A stretch of 64,000 nt of DNA from Colletes latitarsis (taxonomy: Eukaryota > Arthropoda > Insecta > Hymenoptera > Colletidae): positions 31,767,422 to 31,831,421 of the forward strand of contig NC_135141.1 of NCBI RefSeq assembly GCF_051014445.1. Reading direction: 5' to 3'. The number at the start of each line of letters is the position of its first letter. Within the stretch, counting starts at the first letter, position 1. The position numbers were made by a program, and so were the translations under genes. The notes under the pieces are model-generated. The model was not told the DNA's origin, did no database searches, and worked only from the letters and a program-made list of their open reading frames with translations. This document shows, piece by piece, positions 62,801 through 64,000 of this stretch.

Positions 62801-63780
62801 AGAGAAACTAGGCTTACCCCAAATATCGAGGAACGAAGGCGGAGATCCAAAATATACTTTGAACTATAGAGTCACTCGAGCCCCGAGAAATCCGTGGGTG
62901 TTTGGCCAGGTTGTACAGGATCGGAAAAACGTTGAACGATAGGTGTTGAAACTGCGAACAGGCACCATTCGCCATTTGTCTAATATTTGTGGATAAATAT
63001 CGAGTCATTCTCATTTTGGTTCGGAGACGTTCGTCTAGTTGACCGTGCAACGGAAGGAAAGAACAACGATGGTAAATATAGCAACTAGAAGAAAAGTTTG
63101 TGGGATACGCGACGAGGGGAGTAGGTTGATGGAACAATTAGGGGAAACTCCAACACGGGTGGACTTGATCGCCTATACGAGGCGTAGAAAATTGATCGAG
63201 GGTTGTGGGGTCGCGAAGAAGAGGGAAGAAAGTAGAATGATAGAAACGGAGAGAGACACGCAACGGTCGGACTTGACCCAATATATTTGAAGAAAACCGT
63301 GAGTTATCGAATCGGTGCGTTGCAAAGGTAATTTTTCGTCGAAGGAATCGTTTGCTGGGAAGCGATCGTCCCAGTGGGTCAGCTACCTTATCGCACGGAC
63401 GATTTTCGGCCGAGCGTAACGGAGCGATCGGTCGAGAATCGTCGAGAGATGGTTCGGATCGGTCGCTTCCGGGCCGAAAGGCAGAGTCGGGTCGCGATCT
63501 CCGCGGGAACAATCGCGATGGAAGCTGGGCCGACGGCGAGCCGGCAATTATCGTATCCCCTGTATATCGGGCCACTGGGAGACTCACTGGTTCGTTGGTC
63601 GGTTCGGTCGGTCGCGTCCGTGCAACGTATCTCACGTGTTCACCTGCAAAAATGTTTACCGTGCGTGCGAAGGAGCACTTGGTCCCGAGGAGGAGAGGAT
63701 CCTGTGCAGGTGGGTACGACGGCCCCTGGAGAATGTTTGTACGCGGGGCAGGTGGGGCGACGCGGTACCCCTTCGCGGTG
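59895..63780. other. GC-rich DNA with CG-alternating and polypurine tracts, no gene named
   Basis: Three alternating CG tracts lie at about 60349-60362, 60402-60414 and 60765-60778. A GGAAGAGA-type purine repeat lies at about 61960-62010. CRE palindromes are at 60576-60583 and 62353-62360. Two plus-strand frames (62745-62942 and 63039-63290) are somewhat protein-like but have no recognised family. Confidence 0.4.
61960..62010 (+). repeat. GGAAGAGA-type tandem purine repeat
   Basis: Several tandem units of AGAGGAAG, all purine on the plus strand. Confidence 0.85.
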
Positions 63781-63985
63781 CCGAGGGAACGAAATGTCGA
63801 GGAGAAAAGAGAGAGAGAGAGAGGAAGGAGGAGTATAGGGGGAAGACGAGCCAAAGAGAGAAAGAGAACGAGAACGAGAACGAGAACGCGAACGGTAGTG
63901 GAAGAGGAGGAAGAGCCGAGAAGGAGAACGGGGTGGAGAGACAGAAAGCGGAGGGTGGGAGGAGGGGGAATAGGAGGAGTAGGCC
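63781..63985 (+). repeat. Long polypurine tract with GAGAAC repeats
   Basis: About 200 bases that are overwhelmingly purine on the plus strand. They include (GA)n, four GAGAAC-type units at about 63864-63890 and G-rich GGAGGAG runs near the window end. Such tracts can adopt triplex structures and often lie near promoters; no function is shown here. Confidence 0.75.
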
Positions 63986-64000
63986 TGGTTGTACCCGCGG

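Noticed and set aside
63138..63854. 238-codon minus-strand open frame, the second longest in the window
   Set aside because: It is Arg/Ser/Pro-rich, runs through the polypurine tract and is matched by a long plus-strand frame. It shows no domain or splice context, so it is a result of stop-poor CpG-rich DNA.

Overview
The window looks like nuclear DNA of an insect, most likely a hymenopteran. The evidence is four split animal genes with GT..AG introns as short as 69 bp, CpG-rich noncoding DNA full of short chance reading frames, and several families of short palindromic DNA transposons. There are no operons, ribosome binding sites, tRNAs or rRNAs. The organism call is an inference from these signs, not a match to a known genome.

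Layout. The first 13.4 kb is AT-rich and gene-dense. It holds a Rab9-type small GTPase (+, 1597-2361, one 69-bp intron), then a CTR1-type copper transporter in convergent orientation (-, 6294-5062, four coding exons), then the anaphase-promoting-complex subunit APC15 (+, 12401-13201, three coding exons). From about 13.4 kb to 50 kb the DNA is CpG-dense and almost free of recognisable coding sequence. It carries two candidate 5' exons ending in strong splice donors (donors at 19403 and 33410), one unidentified candidate terminal exon on the minus strand (48328-48065) and many transposon relics.

From 50.1 to 58.5 kb lie three minus-strand exons of LSm11, the U7-snRNP-specific Sm-like protein of histone pre-mRNA processing. 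They are found by joining exons: the Sm1 and Sm2 halves are on separate exons with matching splice phase. The N-terminal exon or exons of LSm11 were not found. The last 5.5 kb is GC-rich, with alternating CG tracts and long polypurine tracts, and has no gene I can name.

Mobile DNA. One family of long-inverted-repeat MITE has seven substantial copies and a lone terminus here, in two size classes (about 295 and 340 bp) sharing arms but differing in the centre. A TTAA-flanked MITE (17228-17433) and a TA-flanked pogo/Tigger-like MITE (36232-36530) are also present. No transposase or reverse transcriptase gene was seen.

The recognised genes act in separate housekeeping processes: late-endosome to Golgi traffic (Rab9), copper uptake (CTR1), mitotic ubiquitin ligase function (APC15) and histone mRNA 3'-end formation (LSm11). 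Nothing suggests they form a pathway together. No clear new biological system was found.
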